Source of the DNA: Saccharicrinis aurantiacus
GTDB taxonomy: Bacteria; Bacteroidota; Bacteroidia; Bacteroidales; Marinilabiliaceae
Length of the DNA stretch: 64,000 bases
Assembly: GCF_001660705.2 (NCBI RefSeq)
Contig: NZ_LYBV02000026.1
Location: forward strand, 278,000 to 341,999
Direction of reading: 5' to 3'
This document shows, one piece after another, positions 8,685 through 19,060 of the stretch (position 1 is the first letter of the stretch; each line of letters starts with the position of its first letter). Under the pieces are notes generated by a model. The model saw only the letters and a list, made by a program, of their open reading frames with translations. It did not search any database and was not told the DNA's origin. A program made the position numbers and the translations under genes.

Positions 8685-11519
8685 ATGAAAAATATTTTTT
8701 CTTCTTTTCTTATTCTTACCGCTTTATTATTAGGTAGTACAGGAGAGTTATTTGCGCAAAATACAACCCAAATAAAGTACTTATCAGGAACAGGAAAAGA
8801 CCATACAGTAGACTGGAGTTTCTTTTGTTCTGAAGGAAGGCAAAGTGGAGAATGGACTAAGATAGCTGTTCCTTCTTGTTGGGAATTACAAGGATTTGGG
8901 AACTATAACTATGGTCGAGATTATAAAATTCCAAAAGAATATCATAAGGAACACGGACTTTATAAACACACCTTTAATGTTCCTGCGGATTGGAAGAATA
9001 AAGAAGTAAAAATAGTATTCGAAGGTGTAATGACCGATTGTGAGGTGAAAATTAACGGGAAGTTAGCTGGAGAAATTCATCAAGGTGCATTTTACGAGTT
9101 TAAATATTCGATTAGTAAACTAATTAAATACGGAGCTGATAATTTATTAGAAGTTAAAGTTGATAAGATGTCGTCAAATGCATCTATCAATTCAGCAGAG
9201 CGTAATACTGATTTTTGGATATTCGGAGGGATTTACCGCCCGGTTTATTTACAGGTATTTCCCAAAGAGCATATTGAGCGTATTTCTGTTGATGCCAAAG
9301 CAGATGGAAATATACAAGCAGATATTTTTGTGGCTTCAAAAAAGTCTGTTGATGCAAAATTAGTTTTGAATGATGTACATGGTAAAAAAGTACAAGATTT
9401 AAATATCTCAGATATAAAAAAGGAAGCTGGAAAATGGACGCTTTCTACAAAAGCCTCTAATATTCTTACCTGGAATCCTGAGAAACCAAACTTGTATCAA
9501 CTACAGTTGAGTTTGCTCGATAAAAAAGGAAATACCCTTCACACAGTTACCAATAGAATTGGATTCAGAACAGTAGAGATTAGAGAAAGTGATGGTATTT
9601 ATGTAAATAATCAGAAAATCAAGTTCAAGGGTGTGAATCGTCATAGTTTTCACCCAGAGTCGGGACGTACAACTTCGAAAGAGTTAAGCATTGAGCACGT
9701 TAACATGATTAAGGATATGAATATGAATGCTGTTCGTATGTCTCATTATCCGCCAGATGTTCACTTTTTAGATGTTTGCGATTCTTTAGGACTATTTGTA
9801 ATAGATGAACTTTGCACTTGGCATACGCCGTACCTCGATACTGAGGTGGGAACAAAACTAGTTGAAGAACTAATAGTACGCGATGTAAATCACCCATCCA
9901 TTGTAATTTGGGCCAATGGCAACGAAACAGGATGGAATCTAAAGTTAGACGATCAGTTCGCAAAATGGGATATTCAGCAGCGCGAAGTAATTCACCCTTG
10001 GGATTCGTTTAATAAAATGAATACCATGCATTATCCCGATTATTATAAGTTTGCTTTTGATTCTCCTGTTAAGGATAAAATCTACTTTCCAACTGAGTTC
10101 TTGCACGGATTATATGATGGTGGGCATGGTGCAGGATTGGATGATTATTGGATACAAATGTGGAATATGCCTTTAGCAGCTGGAGGTTTTTTATGGGATT
10201 TTGCCGATGAAGGTGTTGTACGTACCGATAAGGAAGGGATAATCGATTTAGATGGTAATCATGCTCCCGATGGTATTGTTGGGCCTTATGGCGAAAAGGA
10301 AGGAAGTTATTTTACCATCAAAGAAGTCTGGTCGCCAATTCATATACCAGTGCGTTATATCAGAAATGACTTTTCGGGGATATTTAATGTTGAAAATCGT
10401 TATCACTACACCCATCTTGATGAGTGTGAAATGACTGCACAGTGGGTTACTTTTAACGGGCCCCATGGATCAAGCAAAGTAAACGTATTGAGTGATAGTA
10501 AAGTGCAATTGCCAAAACTTGAGCCAGGAGCAAAAGGTGTTTTTAATGTTGAGAAACCTAGTAATTGGAAAAATGCTGACGCTTTGTATTTAAAGGCAAC
10601 AGATATACATGGAAAGGAGATTTTCACATGGTCTTATCCTGTTAAAACAGCCCAACAAATCAATAGCGATAAAATCACTTATGGTAAGGATGGAAAAATT
10701 AATGCAACTACATCAAATGAGTTGATTATTGTAAATGCTGGCGATGTTGAATTTAAGTTTTCAGAGAAAACCGGACTGCTTAAATCAGTCACTAAAAATG
10801 GTGTTTTAATACCTTTAAAAGATGGCCCTATTCTGTTGGGAAATAAAACAGACCTAAAGGATGTAAAAGTAAATACCTTAAATGATAAAGTGGAAATCAC
10901 TGGATTTTTTAAGGAAAGAAAAAAATACTGGGATTGGAAAGAGAATAACGAAATGACTCAGGATTTCTTTAAGTGGACAGTATATCCAAATGGGATAGTA
11001 GATTTAAATGTTGAGCTTAGAAATAACAAAATAGTAGAAGGTTTTATGGGTATAACTTTCTCTTTTCCTGAGGAAGAAGTTAAAGGTATGAAATGGTTGG
11101 GCGATGGGCCTTACCGTGTGTGGCGAAATCGTATGAAAGGTACACAGTTTAATATTTGGGAGAATGATTATAACAATACCATAACTGGAGAATCGGGTTT
11201 TGTATATCCTGAGTTTAAAGGTTTTTTCTCAAGCTTAAATTGGGCCAAAGTAAATGGAAACAACAACAATGGTTTTACGGTTTATTGCCATTCAGATCTT
11301 ACCTTTTTAAGAATGCTCACACCCGATCAACCTGAAGATCCTGGCAAGGGAGCAACTGTAACTGAATTTCCTAAGGGAGACATTTCTTTTGTGAAAAATA
11401 TTCCAGGAATTGGAACCAAGTTTATGAAATCAGAAGACTCAGGGCCTCAAGGAAGCGATAAAAACTATTTCGGAAATGTAGACGAGCCTATATTAATTGA
11501 TTTAACATTTGAATTTTAA
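8685..11519 (+). CDS. GH2 beta-galactosidase-like glycoside hydrolase (copy 2)
   Basis: A 944-residue paralogue of the preceding gene, matching it from the signal peptide (ending ELFAQ) to the identical last residues DLTFEF. Catalytic residues are conserved: acid/base Glu414 in NGNETGW and nucleophile Glu471 in FPTEFLHG. Long blocks such as WLGDGPYRVWRNRMKGT are identical in both, while inter-domain segments differ, so this is an old tandem duplication and not a recent one. Differences next to the acid/base (Thr for Gln after NE) and in a four-residue N-terminal insertion (KIPKEYHKEHG region) could give different subsite preferences. It is most likely co-transcribed with copy 1 and the downstream beta-helix gene. 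Confidence 0.93.
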   Translation: MKNIFSSFLILTALLLGSTGELFAQNTTQIKYLSGTGKDHTVDWSFFCSEGRQSGEWTKIAVPSCWELQGFGNYNYGRDYKIPKEYHKEHGLYKHTFNVPADWKNKEVKIVFEGVMTDCEVKINGKLAGEIHQGAFYEFKYSISKLIKYGADNLLEVKVDKMSSNASINSAERNTDFWIFGGIYRPVYLQVFPKEHIERISVDAKADGNIQADIFVASKKSVDAKLVLNDVHGKKVQDLNISDIKKEAGKWTLSTKASNILTWNPEKPNLYQLQLSLLDKKGNTLHTVTNRIGFRTVEIRESDGIYVNNQKIKFKGVNRHSFHPESGRTTSKELSIEHVNMIKDMNMNAVRMSHYPPDVHFLDVCDSLGLFVIDELCTWHTPYLDTEVGTKLVEELIVRDVNHPSIVIWANGNETGWNLKLDDQFAKWDIQQREVIHPWDSFNKMNTMHYPDYYKFAFDSPVKDKIYFPTEFLHGLYDGGHGAGLDDYWIQMWNMPLAAGGFLWDFADEGVVRTDKEGIIDLDGNHAPDGIVGPYGEKEGSYFTIKEVWSPIHIPVRYIRNDFSGIFNVENRYHYTHLDECEMTAQWVTFNGPHGSSKVNVLSDSKVQLPKLEPGAKGVFNVEKPSNWKNADALYLKATDIHGKEIFTWSYPVKTAQQINSDKITYGKDGKINATTSNELIIVNAGDVEFKFSEKTGLLKSVTKNGVLIPLKDGPILLGNKTDLKDVKVNTLNDKVEITGFFKERKKYWDWKENNEMTQDFFKWTVYPNGIVDLNVELRNNKIVEGFMGITFSFPEEEVKGMKWLGDGPYRVWRNRMKGTQFNIWENDYNNTITGESGFVYPEFKGFFSSLNWAKVNGNNNNGFTVYCHSDLTFLRMLTPDQPEDPGKGATVTEFPKGDISFVKNIPGIGTKFMKSEDSGPQGSDKNYFGNVDEPILIDLTFEF

Positions 11520-11554
11520 TCCTGATTAAAGGATAGGTGACTAAAAAAATAATC

Positions 11555-13540
11555 ATGAAAAGAGTTATTCAAATATTTCTGTTTTTGTCAATCTCATTGT
11601 GCGTTTCTGCCAAAGAATATCATGTCGATTGCAATTCATCCTTAAAAGGAGATGGTTCATTGTCTAAGCCTTTTAAAACAATAAGCGACGCTTCAGAGGT
11701 TTTGCAAAAGGGCGATATCTGTTATATACACGCAGGAACATATCGCGAAACCATAAATCCTAAAATTTCAGGTACAGCATCCAACCCAATCGTTTTTACA
11801 AGATACAAAGAGGATGTGGTAATTATTTCGGCTGTAGAACCTGTTCAGGCATGGCAGAAACATTCAGGAAATATATATAAAGCAAAAGTAAACATGCCTT
11901 TGGGCGATGCAAATAACGTGTATTTCAATCATAATAAAATGCAAATTGCCCGATGGCCAAATAAATCAGATGACGATCAATATGCCTTAGATGCTAAATA
12001 TATTGATATGACCAAGGGTAGTTATTCTATGTCGTTTATTAGCAATAAAGAAATACCAAATATTGATTGGACAGGAGGCATTATTCATTATTTAGGAGCG
12101 CATAGTGGTTGTAGCTGGGAACGTTCTATTACAGGTTACGACGATGAGTTAAAGCGTATCATTTTTGACACATTGCCTGATAAATGGCCTTTCGGAAAAA
12201 CACATAGTCCTATGCGTTATGAAAATGGACATCGAGGAATTTTCTTTCTTATGAACAAGCTAGAAGCTCTTGATGTGCCAAATGAATGGTATTACGATGA
12301 GCATAAAAAGACACTATATTTTTATGCACCTAATGGAGAAAATCCTAGCCACGCACAAGTAGAAGTAGCCATCCGAAAAATTACAGCACAACTCAATAAG
12401 GATCATATTCATATCAAAGGGCTTAATTTCTTTGGAGGTATGATTTCGATAAAAGGGAATTATAATCAGGTAACTAATTGCATGGTAAAGCATGGTGCAG
12501 AGCGCCTTGTTAATAATTTAAAAGGTGCAGCTGTAAGCGATGCGTCAATTCAATTGCTTAGGGGAAAATACAACCTAATCAGAAATTGCGTTTTGGAGCA
12601 TGGTTCTGTTAATGGTATACTTTTAGCTAAAGATGCCACGCATAACACAGTTGAAAATTGTATTGTGCAATATTTTAACACAGTAGGTATACATGCTTAT
12701 TTAATTGGCAGTAGAGGATCTGATAATAAATTTATTAAGAATTCTTTATATGGATCAGCAAGAGATGGTGTAAGTATATCAGGCAATAATAGCGAGTTTG
12801 CTTATAATCATGTTCAAAAATGTTTAATTACAGGTGCCGATGGTGGTTTGTTTTATGTTACAGGCAATAGCATACCTCGTAACATCGAAGTACATCATAA
12901 TTGGTTTCATGATGCCTACGCAGCCAAACATGCAGGTAAAAAAGCCACTGGCGTCTACTTAGATAATAATGCTGCGGGATACACCGTGCATCACAATGTT
13001 GTTTGGGATGTTGAATGGGGTGGTTTACATTTTAATTGGGATGCGCTTGAAAACAACATTTACAATAATACCTTTTGGAATACTGGTCCTATGGATCAGG
13101 CTCTCATAGATTGTTGGGTACCTGAGAGAAATGGCGTTCAAACCAATGTAAGAAATAATACATTGTATAACAATTTGTCTGATGTACGCCCTTGGTGGAA
13201 CTCAGGCAATGGGACAAAATATAGAGTAGATGATAAGGAATATTTAGGCCCTGAGGCTGATAATATTTTTAAAAATAACCACCAGTTTAAGAATGTGCCT
13301 TTTTCTACCGAAGTAGGTAACGAGTTTATGCTTAATGAAAATTCACCAGCCATAGGTGAAGGAAGAAAAATAAAGGGAATTACAGATAACTACAAAGGAG
13401 ATGCACCTGATTTGGGAGCTTATGAATTTGGGGGAGAATATTGGAAACCAGGTGCTGATTGGAAGCCTGAAGGTTTTGCTTGGACACCAGGAACAGATTA
13501 TTTAAATGTCAGCGCCTCTTTTAATAAAACTACAAACTAA
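11555..13540 (+). CDS. Secreted right-handed parallel beta-helix protein
   Basis: A 661-residue protein with a signal peptide (LSISLCVSA). ATG at 11555 is chosen over the upstream GTG at 11537 because the signal peptide begins there. After the opening DGSLSKPFKTISDA and GTYRETI blocks, which are typical of DUF1565/pectate-lyase-like beta-helix proteins, come repeated short-strand coils rich in Asn and Gly (HIKGLNFFGG, YNLIRNCVLEHG, HNTVENCIVQ, NKFIKNSL, IEVHHNWFHDA, YTVHHNVVWD, NNIYNNTFWN). This fold carries polysaccharide lyases and some glycoside hydrolases acting on long glycan chains. No catalytic signature lets me name a family. It sits between GH2 and GH117 genes with a 13-base gap to the latter, so a role on the same galactan is likely. 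Confidence 0.85.
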   Translation: MKRVIQIFLFLSISLCVSAKEYHVDCNSSLKGDGSLSKPFKTISDASEVLQKGDICYIHAGTYRETINPKISGTASNPIVFTRYKEDVVIISAVEPVQAWQKHSGNIYKAKVNMPLGDANNVYFNHNKMQIARWPNKSDDDQYALDAKYIDMTKGSYSMSFISNKEIPNIDWTGGIIHYLGAHSGCSWERSITGYDDELKRIIFDTLPDKWPFGKTHSPMRYENGHRGIFFLMNKLEALDVPNEWYYDEHKKTLYFYAPNGENPSHAQVEVAIRKITAQLNKDHIHIKGLNFFGGMISIKGNYNQVTNCMVKHGAERLVNNLKGAAVSDASIQLLRGKYNLIRNCVLEHGSVNGILLAKDATHNTVENCIVQYFNTVGIHAYLIGSRGSDNKFIKNSLYGSARDGVSISGNNSEFAYNHVQKCLITGADGGLFYVTGNSIPRNIEVHHNWFHDAYAAKHAGKKATGVYLDNNAAGYTVHHNVVWDVEWGGLHFNWDALENNIYNNTFWNTGPMDQALIDCWVPERNGVQTNVRNNTLYNNLSDVRPWWNSGNGTKYRVDDKEYLGPEADNIFKNNHQFKNVPFSTEVGNEFMLNENSPAIGEGRKIKGITDNYKGDAPDLGAYEFGGEYWKPGADWKPEGFAWTPGTDYLNVSASFNKTTN

Positions 13541-13553
13541 AATAAACTAAAAA

Positions 13554-14846
13554 ATGAAACAACTAACGTATTACATTCTACTTAGTATTGTATTTATATC
13601 GTGCCAACAGCAGAGTGCCGATGTAAAGACTAAAGAAGATACAAATGAGGAATTCCCATTTTTTATACCCGATGAGAAACCTAATCGTCCATTAAGTGCT
13701 GCCGTTGAGCGTAATTATGAGGCTTACGAGCACATTCGTCCAGAGGCTTCTGAACTATATACTCAATTTAAGTATACCAAGCTTGAAGGATTTGATTATA
13801 ATGGGGGTGATGGAACAATAACGCGTCGGGATCCATCAAAAGTAATTTTTGAGAACGGTAAATACTATGTGTACTACACAGGTCGTAAGTCTCCTGTTAA
13901 ACCAGTTGGGATGTCACGCGCTAAAGAAGCTACAGATGTTATTCCTTCTGCCGATTGGGATTTATCAGATATCTGGTATGCAACTTCCGAAGATGGTTTT
14001 ACATGGGAAGAACAAGGTATTGCAGTGCCTCGTCCGCCAAAACCACAACCAGGCTGGCGTTCAGTAACCACCACCGATATCTTAAAATTCAATGGAAAAT
14101 TTTATTTGTATTTTCAGGCATTTATGGAAGCTAGTGGTTTACGTGGCGATTTCTGCCCGGTTTCAGTAGCTTGGGCCGATTCGCCTGACGGACCATGGCA
14201 TCACACAGGAAAAATTGTTATTCCTAATGGGCCAGAAGGTTCATGGGATCAATATTCTATTCACGATCCTTATCCATTGGTGCACGATGGCAAAATTTAC
14301 TTGTATTATAAAGGAGATTTCGATAAGCGAGAAGAGTTTAAGCCTTCAAAAATTCGTATGCAAGGTTTAGCCATTGCTGAAGATCCATTGGGCCCTTTTG
14401 TAAAGCACCCATTAAATCCGGTTATTAATTCAGGGCACGAAACTACCTTATTTCCATTTAAAGAGGGTGTTGCAGCAATTATACAGCGCGATGGACAAGA
14501 GCACAATACCATTCAGTATGCCAAAGATTGGGTGAATTTTGAAATTGCCTCTATCACCGAAATGTTACCAGTGGCTGCAGGTCCATTTGTGCCAGATGCA
14601 TTTACTGATACAAAAGACGGTAGAGGTATCACTTGGGGAATATCCCATGTTATTAATGCTGGCGGAAATTGGAGACATACCATATTAGTACGTTTCGATT
14701 GTGATTTAAGTCAAGATGTAGATGATCAGGATATGAAAGATCACTATTACAATTATACTCCAGAATACCTTTATAAGCACCGTTTAAACGGAAAGCAAAA
14801 AAAACGTATTCAACAGCAAACCAGGGAGCTTAAAAATCAGAAATAA
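13554..14846 (+). CDS. GH117 alpha-1,3-(3,6-anhydro)-L-galactosidase (neoagarobiose hydrolase type)
   Basis: A 430-residue five-bladed beta-propeller enzyme, a predicted lipoprotein with its lipobox Cys at residue 17 (IVFISC). GH117 enzymes remove 3,6-anhydro-L-galactose from the non-reducing end of neoagaro-oligosaccharides. The family blocks are present in order: GDGTITRRDPSKVI, DIWYATSEDGFTWEEQG, WRSVTTTDIL, GSWDQYSIHDPYPLV, QGLAIAEDPLGPF, SGHETTLFP and FVPDAFTDTKDGRGITWG. The Asp in RDPSK, the Asp in HDPYP and the His-Glu of GHETT correspond to the known catalytic residues of the family. Its stop codon overlaps the start of the next gene by one base. This gene fixes the substrate of the cassette as agar/porphyran-like more firmly than any other. 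Confidence 0.9.
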   Translation: MKQLTYYILLSIVFISCQQQSADVKTKEDTNEEFPFFIPDEKPNRPLSAAVERNYEAYEHIRPEASELYTQFKYTKLEGFDYNGGDGTITRRDPSKVIFENGKYYVYYTGRKSPVKPVGMSRAKEATDVIPSADWDLSDIWYATSEDGFTWEEQGIAVPRPPKPQPGWRSVTTTDILKFNGKFYLYFQAFMEASGLRGDFCPVSVAWADSPDGPWHHTGKIVIPNGPEGSWDQYSIHDPYPLVHDGKIYLYYKGDFDKREEFKPSKIRMQGLAIAEDPLGPFVKHPLNPVINSGHETTLFPFKEGVAAIIQRDGQEHNTIQYAKDWVNFEIASITEMLPVAAGPFVPDAFTDTKDGRGITWGISHVINAGGNWRHTILVRFDCDLSQDVDDQDMKDHYYNYTPEYLYKHRLNGKQKKRIQQQTRELKNQK

Positions 14847-17422
14847 TGAAATATAAAATAAAGTCTTATATAAGTTATATAATGAGCTTACTGGCAGTGT
14901 TATTGATTTTCCAGCCTACTTTAGCTCAAAAGGATAAAGATATAGCCAACGATTATTTTAGGCAAGATGAGCAGTCAGATTATGGTACACAGAACGATAA
15001 TCCATTGACTTATGACCTTAGTGGTCACCTTTGGAAAATTCAAGGTGCTTTACCGGGTAGAGGTCTCGAAGAAAAATTCCCTGAAATTAGTTACGATCAT
15101 ATGGGTGATGCCTTAAATTGGGCACCTGCTCATGTGCCAGGAGATGTATTTACCGACCTATGGCGAATAGGACGCATTGATGATCCTCATTTCGGAAGAA
15201 ATAGTACAAGAGCCAAATGGGTAAACGAATACGAATGGTGGTACCTGCGAACTTTTAATGTACCCAAAGAAATGAAGGGTAAAAAAGTTGAGATTACTAT
15301 AGAAGGTGTTGACTATGCATACGATGTATTCCTCAACGGTGAACTTTTAGGATCGCATGAGGGAATGTTTACTTCTGCGTCTTTCGATATTACGCACTTA
15401 ATTAGCTTTGAGCATAAGCGTAGAGGTAGAAATGTACTGACCATTCGTTTACATCCTGCTCCGCGCAGATATAGTCAGGTGGCCGGAAGAAAACCTGCAT
15501 GGCATGGTGATTATTGGGTTGATTTAGTTCCCACAGGTATTTGGAAGCCGGTTAAATTAGAAGCTTACGAAGATGCAAAAGTAAAAGACATTTACGTTCA
15601 AACTAAGTTAGGAAAAAAGAGTTCTGCTGATTTAGATATTCAACTTGAAGTTGAAAATCCTGGTAAAACAGAAAAAATAGTTGATATAGAAATTGATATC
15701 CAAGGGGAGAATTTCAAGTCGAAATCATACACAGCTACAATTAAGCAAAAACTCGCTCCTGGTATAAATGAAATTAAAACAAGTATACGTGTGCCTGATG
15801 CGAAGCTTTGGTATCCATGGGATTTGGGAGATCAAAATTTATACTTAGCTAAGGTTTCTTTAAAAGGAAGTAAAGACAAAATTTTGCATGCCGATTCAAA
15901 ATTATTTGGTATTCGTGAAATTGAAATGACTATGAATCCTGGTTATACTAAGGATGAAGTTGAAAATCCTTGGACAGTGATGATTAATGGTAAACGTCAC
16001 TTTATGCGTTCTGGTACATGGGGTGGACCTCCGGATATATTTTTCGGACGTGCATCAAACGAGAAGTACGAAGAGTTTGTTCGCTTAGCTAAAGCAGGTA
16101 ACATGAATAACCTCCGAATTTTCGGATGGCATCCTACTGAAATTCCTTATTTCTATGAGTTGTGTAATCGCGAGGGTATTACCGTTTGGCAAGATATTCT
16201 GCCTATTGCAAGTTTATCTTTACCAAAATCAGAAGAGTTTAAAGAGGCTATTTTCTCTGAGGCTATCTCTGTAGTAAAAGACCTGCGTAACAACCCTTGT
16301 ATGGTGATTTTAGAAGGAGGCGAAGAAATTTTAATGACAGCTTCAGATCCAGTACATAACCTTAATTTAATGAAAGAGTTGGGCGAAGTAGTTAGGCCAT
16401 ACTCAAATTTACATTATGTGCCAGTTTCACCCTTAAGTGATCATATTGGTAAAAAATTAGGTTTCAAATCTAAAGAGAGTATTCATGCCAACGGTTTGTT
16501 TTATAGCGAAGGTAGAAGAAATACAGAGCAATTTTTTAATGGACAAGATTATGCGGCCGTGGCTGAATTAGCCATTTCATCATGCCCAAATGTTGAGAGT
16601 ATTAAGAAGTTTATTCCTGAAGATGAGCTATGGCCTCCCGGACCAAGTTGGGGACATCACTGGACGGATTTCGATACATTCCGTACTCTTAATTTCGAAA
16701 TAGTAGGTTCACAAGCAACGGGCAGTATGCAAGAGTTTGTGGATGCCACTCAAATAGCGCAAGGAGTTATTTTTCAGTACGGTATTGAGTATTACCGAAG
16801 AAGAAAGCCAAAGTCGAGTGCCATTTGTATTTGTCACTACATCACTTTTGCACCAGATATGAAATGGGGTATTGTTGATTACTATCAACAACCTAAAATT
16901 TCGTACAACTATGTAAAGAATGCTTTCCAACCTTTATTGGTTTCGCTTCAGCACGATAGAAGAAGATGGTTGCCAGGAGAGCAATTCGAAGGTAAAATTT
17001 GGGTTGTGAATGATTTCTACAAAGAAGTTAAAGGATGTACCGTTGATGTGGTGTTCTTAGATGATAAGAAGAAAGAAGTAAGTAGAGAAAGCATTAAGCT
17101 TGGAAATATTGGCCCAGATAGCTCTAAAGATTATGCTACGGTTAACTGCAAAGTTCCAGGGAATTTAGGAGACCAATTTCATGTAGAGTTAGAGATGCGT
17201 GATAAATCAGGAGAGGTAGTTTCTGTAAACGACTACTTGTTGTTAGTTGGCGATGAGAAAGTTGATTTACCTCGATTAAGAGAGATAGGACAAGAGGCGA
17301 TTGATAAGAAAGAGAAATATGGCCCGCACAATTATTTCAGATACTTTGAAGGTTTAAACGGAAGCAGGGGTGTAAAGCAGGCAGAAGAGTTAATGCCAAG
17401 AGTGAAAGAGTTTGTAAAATAA
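14846..17422 (+). CDS. GH2 mannosidase/glucosaminidase-like glycoside hydrolase
   Basis: An 858-residue secreted protein (signal peptide ending PTLAQ) of the beta-mannosidase-like branch of GH2. The N-terminal jelly roll shows [47 protein letters not shown] and [11 protein letters not shown]. In the TIM barrel, [10 protein letters not shown] precedes the acid/base region, which reads ILEGGEEI (Glu493/Glu494) instead of the usual GNE or NNE; the nucleophile position is [14 protein letters not shown] (Glu574), matching the S-E-F-G-x-Q-S-x-P block with changes. Both catalytic glutamates therefore seem present in divergent surroundings. It overlaps the GH117 stop by one base, so translation is probably coupled. 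The hydrolysed sugar is uncertain; beta-D-galactose or a modified galactose would fit the cassette. Confidence 0.85.
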   Translation: MKYKIKSYISYIMSLLAVLLIFQPTLAQKDKDIANDYFRQDEQSDYGTQNDNPLTYDLSGHLWKIQGALPGRGLEEKFPEISYDHMGDALNWAPAHVPGDVFTDLWRIGRIDDPHFGRNSTRAKWVNEYEWWYLRTFNVPKEMKGKKVEITIEGVDYAYDVFLNGELLGSHEGMFTSASFDITHLISFEHKRRGRNVLTIRLHPAPRRYSQVAGRKPAWHGDYWVDLVPTGIWKPVKLEAYEDAKVKDIYVQTKLGKKSSADLDIQLEVENPGKTEKIVDIEIDIQGENFKSKSYTATIKQKLAPGINEIKTSIRVPDAKLWYPWDLGDQNLYLAKVSLKGSKDKILHADSKLFGIREIEMTMNPGYTKDEVENPWTVMINGKRHFMRSGTWGGPPDIFFGRASNEKYEEFVRLAKAGNMNNLRIFGWHPTEIPYFYELCNREGITVWQDILPIASLSLPKSEEFKEAIFSEAISVVKDLRNNPCMVILEGGEEILMTASDPVHNLNLMKELGEVVRPYSNLHYVPVSPLSDHIGKKLGFKSKESIHANGLFYSEGRRNTEQFFNGQDYAAVAELAISSCPNVESIKKFIPEDELWPPGPSWGHHWTDFDTFRTLNFEIVGSQATGSMQEFVDATQIAQGVIFQYGIEYYRRRKPKSSAICICHYITFAPDMKWGIVDYYQQPKISYNYVKNAFQPLLVSLQHDRRRWLPGEQFEGKIWVVNDFYKEVKGCTVDVVFLDDKKKEVSRESIKLGNIGPDSSKDYATVNCKVPGNLGDQFHVELEMRDKSGEVVSVNDYLLLVGDEKVDLPRLREIGQEAIDKKEKYGPHNYFRYFEGLNGSRGVKQAEELMPRVKEFVK

Positions 17423-17429
17423 AACAAAA

Positions 17430-17462
17430 GCTCCGGAGTGATTGCGCAAATCACTTTGGGGC
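17430..17462 (+). other. Intercistronic RNA stem-loop between GH2 and GH29 genes
   Basis: In RNA, GCTCCGGAGTGATT pairs with AATCACTTTGGGGC around the five-base loop GCGCA: 14 pairs, three of them G-U. No U-run follows, so it is not an ordinary terminator. It fills most of the 53-base gap and ends 13 bases before the GH29 start codon. A role in mRNA stability or in lowering downstream expression is possible. Confidence 0.5.
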
Positions 17463-17475
17463 AATAAAGTATATT

Positions 17476-18984
17476 ATGAAACGATCAAATTATTTAATAT
17501 TCGCACTTTTTATCATTGTCGCTTCAGCTTGTACGCAAGCCGATAAGGTAGGTGAAAAAAAGGTAAAGCACTTTGAACCAACTTGGGAATCTCTGCAACA
17601 GTACGAGTGTCCAACATGGTTTCAAGATGCTAAATTCGGTATTTATACCCATTGGGGTGTTTATTCTGTGCCTAAGGCTGAGGGTCATAGCGATTGGTAT
17701 GGTCGTAACATGTACAACAGCTGGCATAAAAATTATAAGTTCCATAAAAAAAACTATGGTTCTGCTGAAGAGTTTGGATACGAGGATTTTGTTCCGATGT
17801 TCAAAGCAGAAAAGTTTAATGCTGATGAATGGGCCGATTTATTTGTAGAGGCTGGTGCGCAGTTTGCTGGCCCTGCAGGTGAGCATGCCGATGGATTTTC
17901 AATGTGGGATTCTAAAGTTAATCCTTGGAATTCTGTTGATATGGGTCCAAAGCGTGATGTGGTGGCTGAGATGGCAAAAGCAATCCGTAAGCGAGGAATG
18001 AAATATGTAGTGAGTATGCACCACTCTTGGTTATGGGGCTGGTTCCCAACTTGGATGGAAGGAACAGATTGTTATAATGCAGAAGAAGGCTCTCTTTACG
18101 GAGAAAAACTACCCGAATCGGCATGGAGAGTTAAAGGTGTCAAAGGTTATTATACTGTAGATCCAAGACCTAGTGATAATTTTGAACGTGTTTGGCTCCA
18201 AAAAGTAAAAGAGGTAGTGGATGGCTACTCGCCAGATTTATTATGGTTCGATAACCGTATTCAAATACTTTCAGAAGGAGTGCGCCAAGAGATGATGGCT
18301 TATGCTTATAATCATGCTGCAAAAAACGATCAGGAATTTGTATTAACCTATAAGCGCCCCGATTTTCCTTTGGGTACAGGAACTGTTGATTTGGAACGTT
18401 CACGTATGCCAGATATTTATCCAGAGCCTTGGCTTACTGATAATTCAATATCAAGAGATTCGTGGAGTTTTACTTCTGACTTAGAGTGTTACACAACCGA
18501 TCGATTAATTCATGATTTAGTAGATATTGTAAGTAAAAATGGTTGTTTGCTTCTTAATGTGGCACCGCATCCTGATGGTTTCATTCCAGAAGAACAGCAA
18601 CAACGTTTACGCGAAATGGGTAAATGGCTTAAACTAAATGGTGAAGCTATTTACGAAAGTAGGCCTTGGACCATATATGGCGAGGGACCTACCGAGACTA
18701 AAACGGGTCATTTAGCCGATCAAAAATTTGATGGGTTTTCTGATCAAGATATTCGCTTTACTACTCGCGATGGACAATTATATGCTATTGCATTAGGCTG
18801 GCCAGAGTCAGGTATTTTACCTATTAAAGCCCTAGGTGCAGCTTCTTTTAGTGATGAAATAAAGAAGATTGAGTTAATCGGTCATAAAGGCGAAATCAAG
18901 TTTGAACGCAAGCAACTCTCTTTAGAGATTCACTTACCAGATACGAAGCCATGCGAAAATGCTTATGTGTTTAGAATAAATTAA
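17476..18984 (+). CDS. GH29 alpha-L-fucosidase/alpha-L-galactosidase (copy 1), lipoprotein
   Basis: A 502-residue predicted lipoprotein (FIIVASAC lipobox) of glycoside hydrolase family 29, retaining exo-enzymes that remove alpha-L-fucose or, in red-algal galactan loci, alpha-L-galactose. Typical blocks are [39 protein letters not shown] and the nucleophile region [10 protein letters not shown] (Asp259). [15 protein letters not shown] closes the barrel, followed by a C-terminal beta-sandwich. It belongs to a GH29-sulfatase-GH29 run. L-galactose differs from L-fucose only by a 6-hydroxyl, so the substrate depends on pocket residues I cannot resolve here; the GH117 and uxa genes favour L-galactose, an inference. 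Confidence 0.92.
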   Translation: MKRSNYLIFALFIIVASACTQADKVGEKKVKHFEPTWESLQQYECPTWFQDAKFGIYTHWGVYSVPKAEGHSDWYGRNMYNSWHKNYKFHKKNYGSAEEFGYEDFVPMFKAEKFNADEWADLFVEAGAQFAGPAGEHADGFSMWDSKVNPWNSVDMGPKRDVVAEMAKAIRKRGMKYVVSMHHSWLWGWFPTWMEGTDCYNAEEGSLYGEKLPESAWRVKGVKGYYTVDPRPSDNFERVWLQKVKEVVDGYSPDLLWFDNRIQILSEGVRQEMMAYAYNHAAKNDQEFVLTYKRPDFPLGTGTVDLERSRMPDIYPEPWLTDNSISRDSWSFTSDLECYTTDRLIHDLVDIVSKNGCLLLNVAPHPDGFIPEEQQQRLREMGKWLKLNGEAIYESRPWTIYGEGPTETKTGHLADQKFDGFSDQDIRFTTRDGQLYAIALGWPESGILPIKALGAASFSDEIKKIELIGHKGEIKFERKQLSLEIHLPDTKPCENAYVFRIN

Positions 18985-19060
18985 ATAGTTAATTAACCTT
19001 CAATAATACACACGCTGAAATTAGCTTGCTTTCAGTTTAATAGATTCTAATTTTTTGGAT

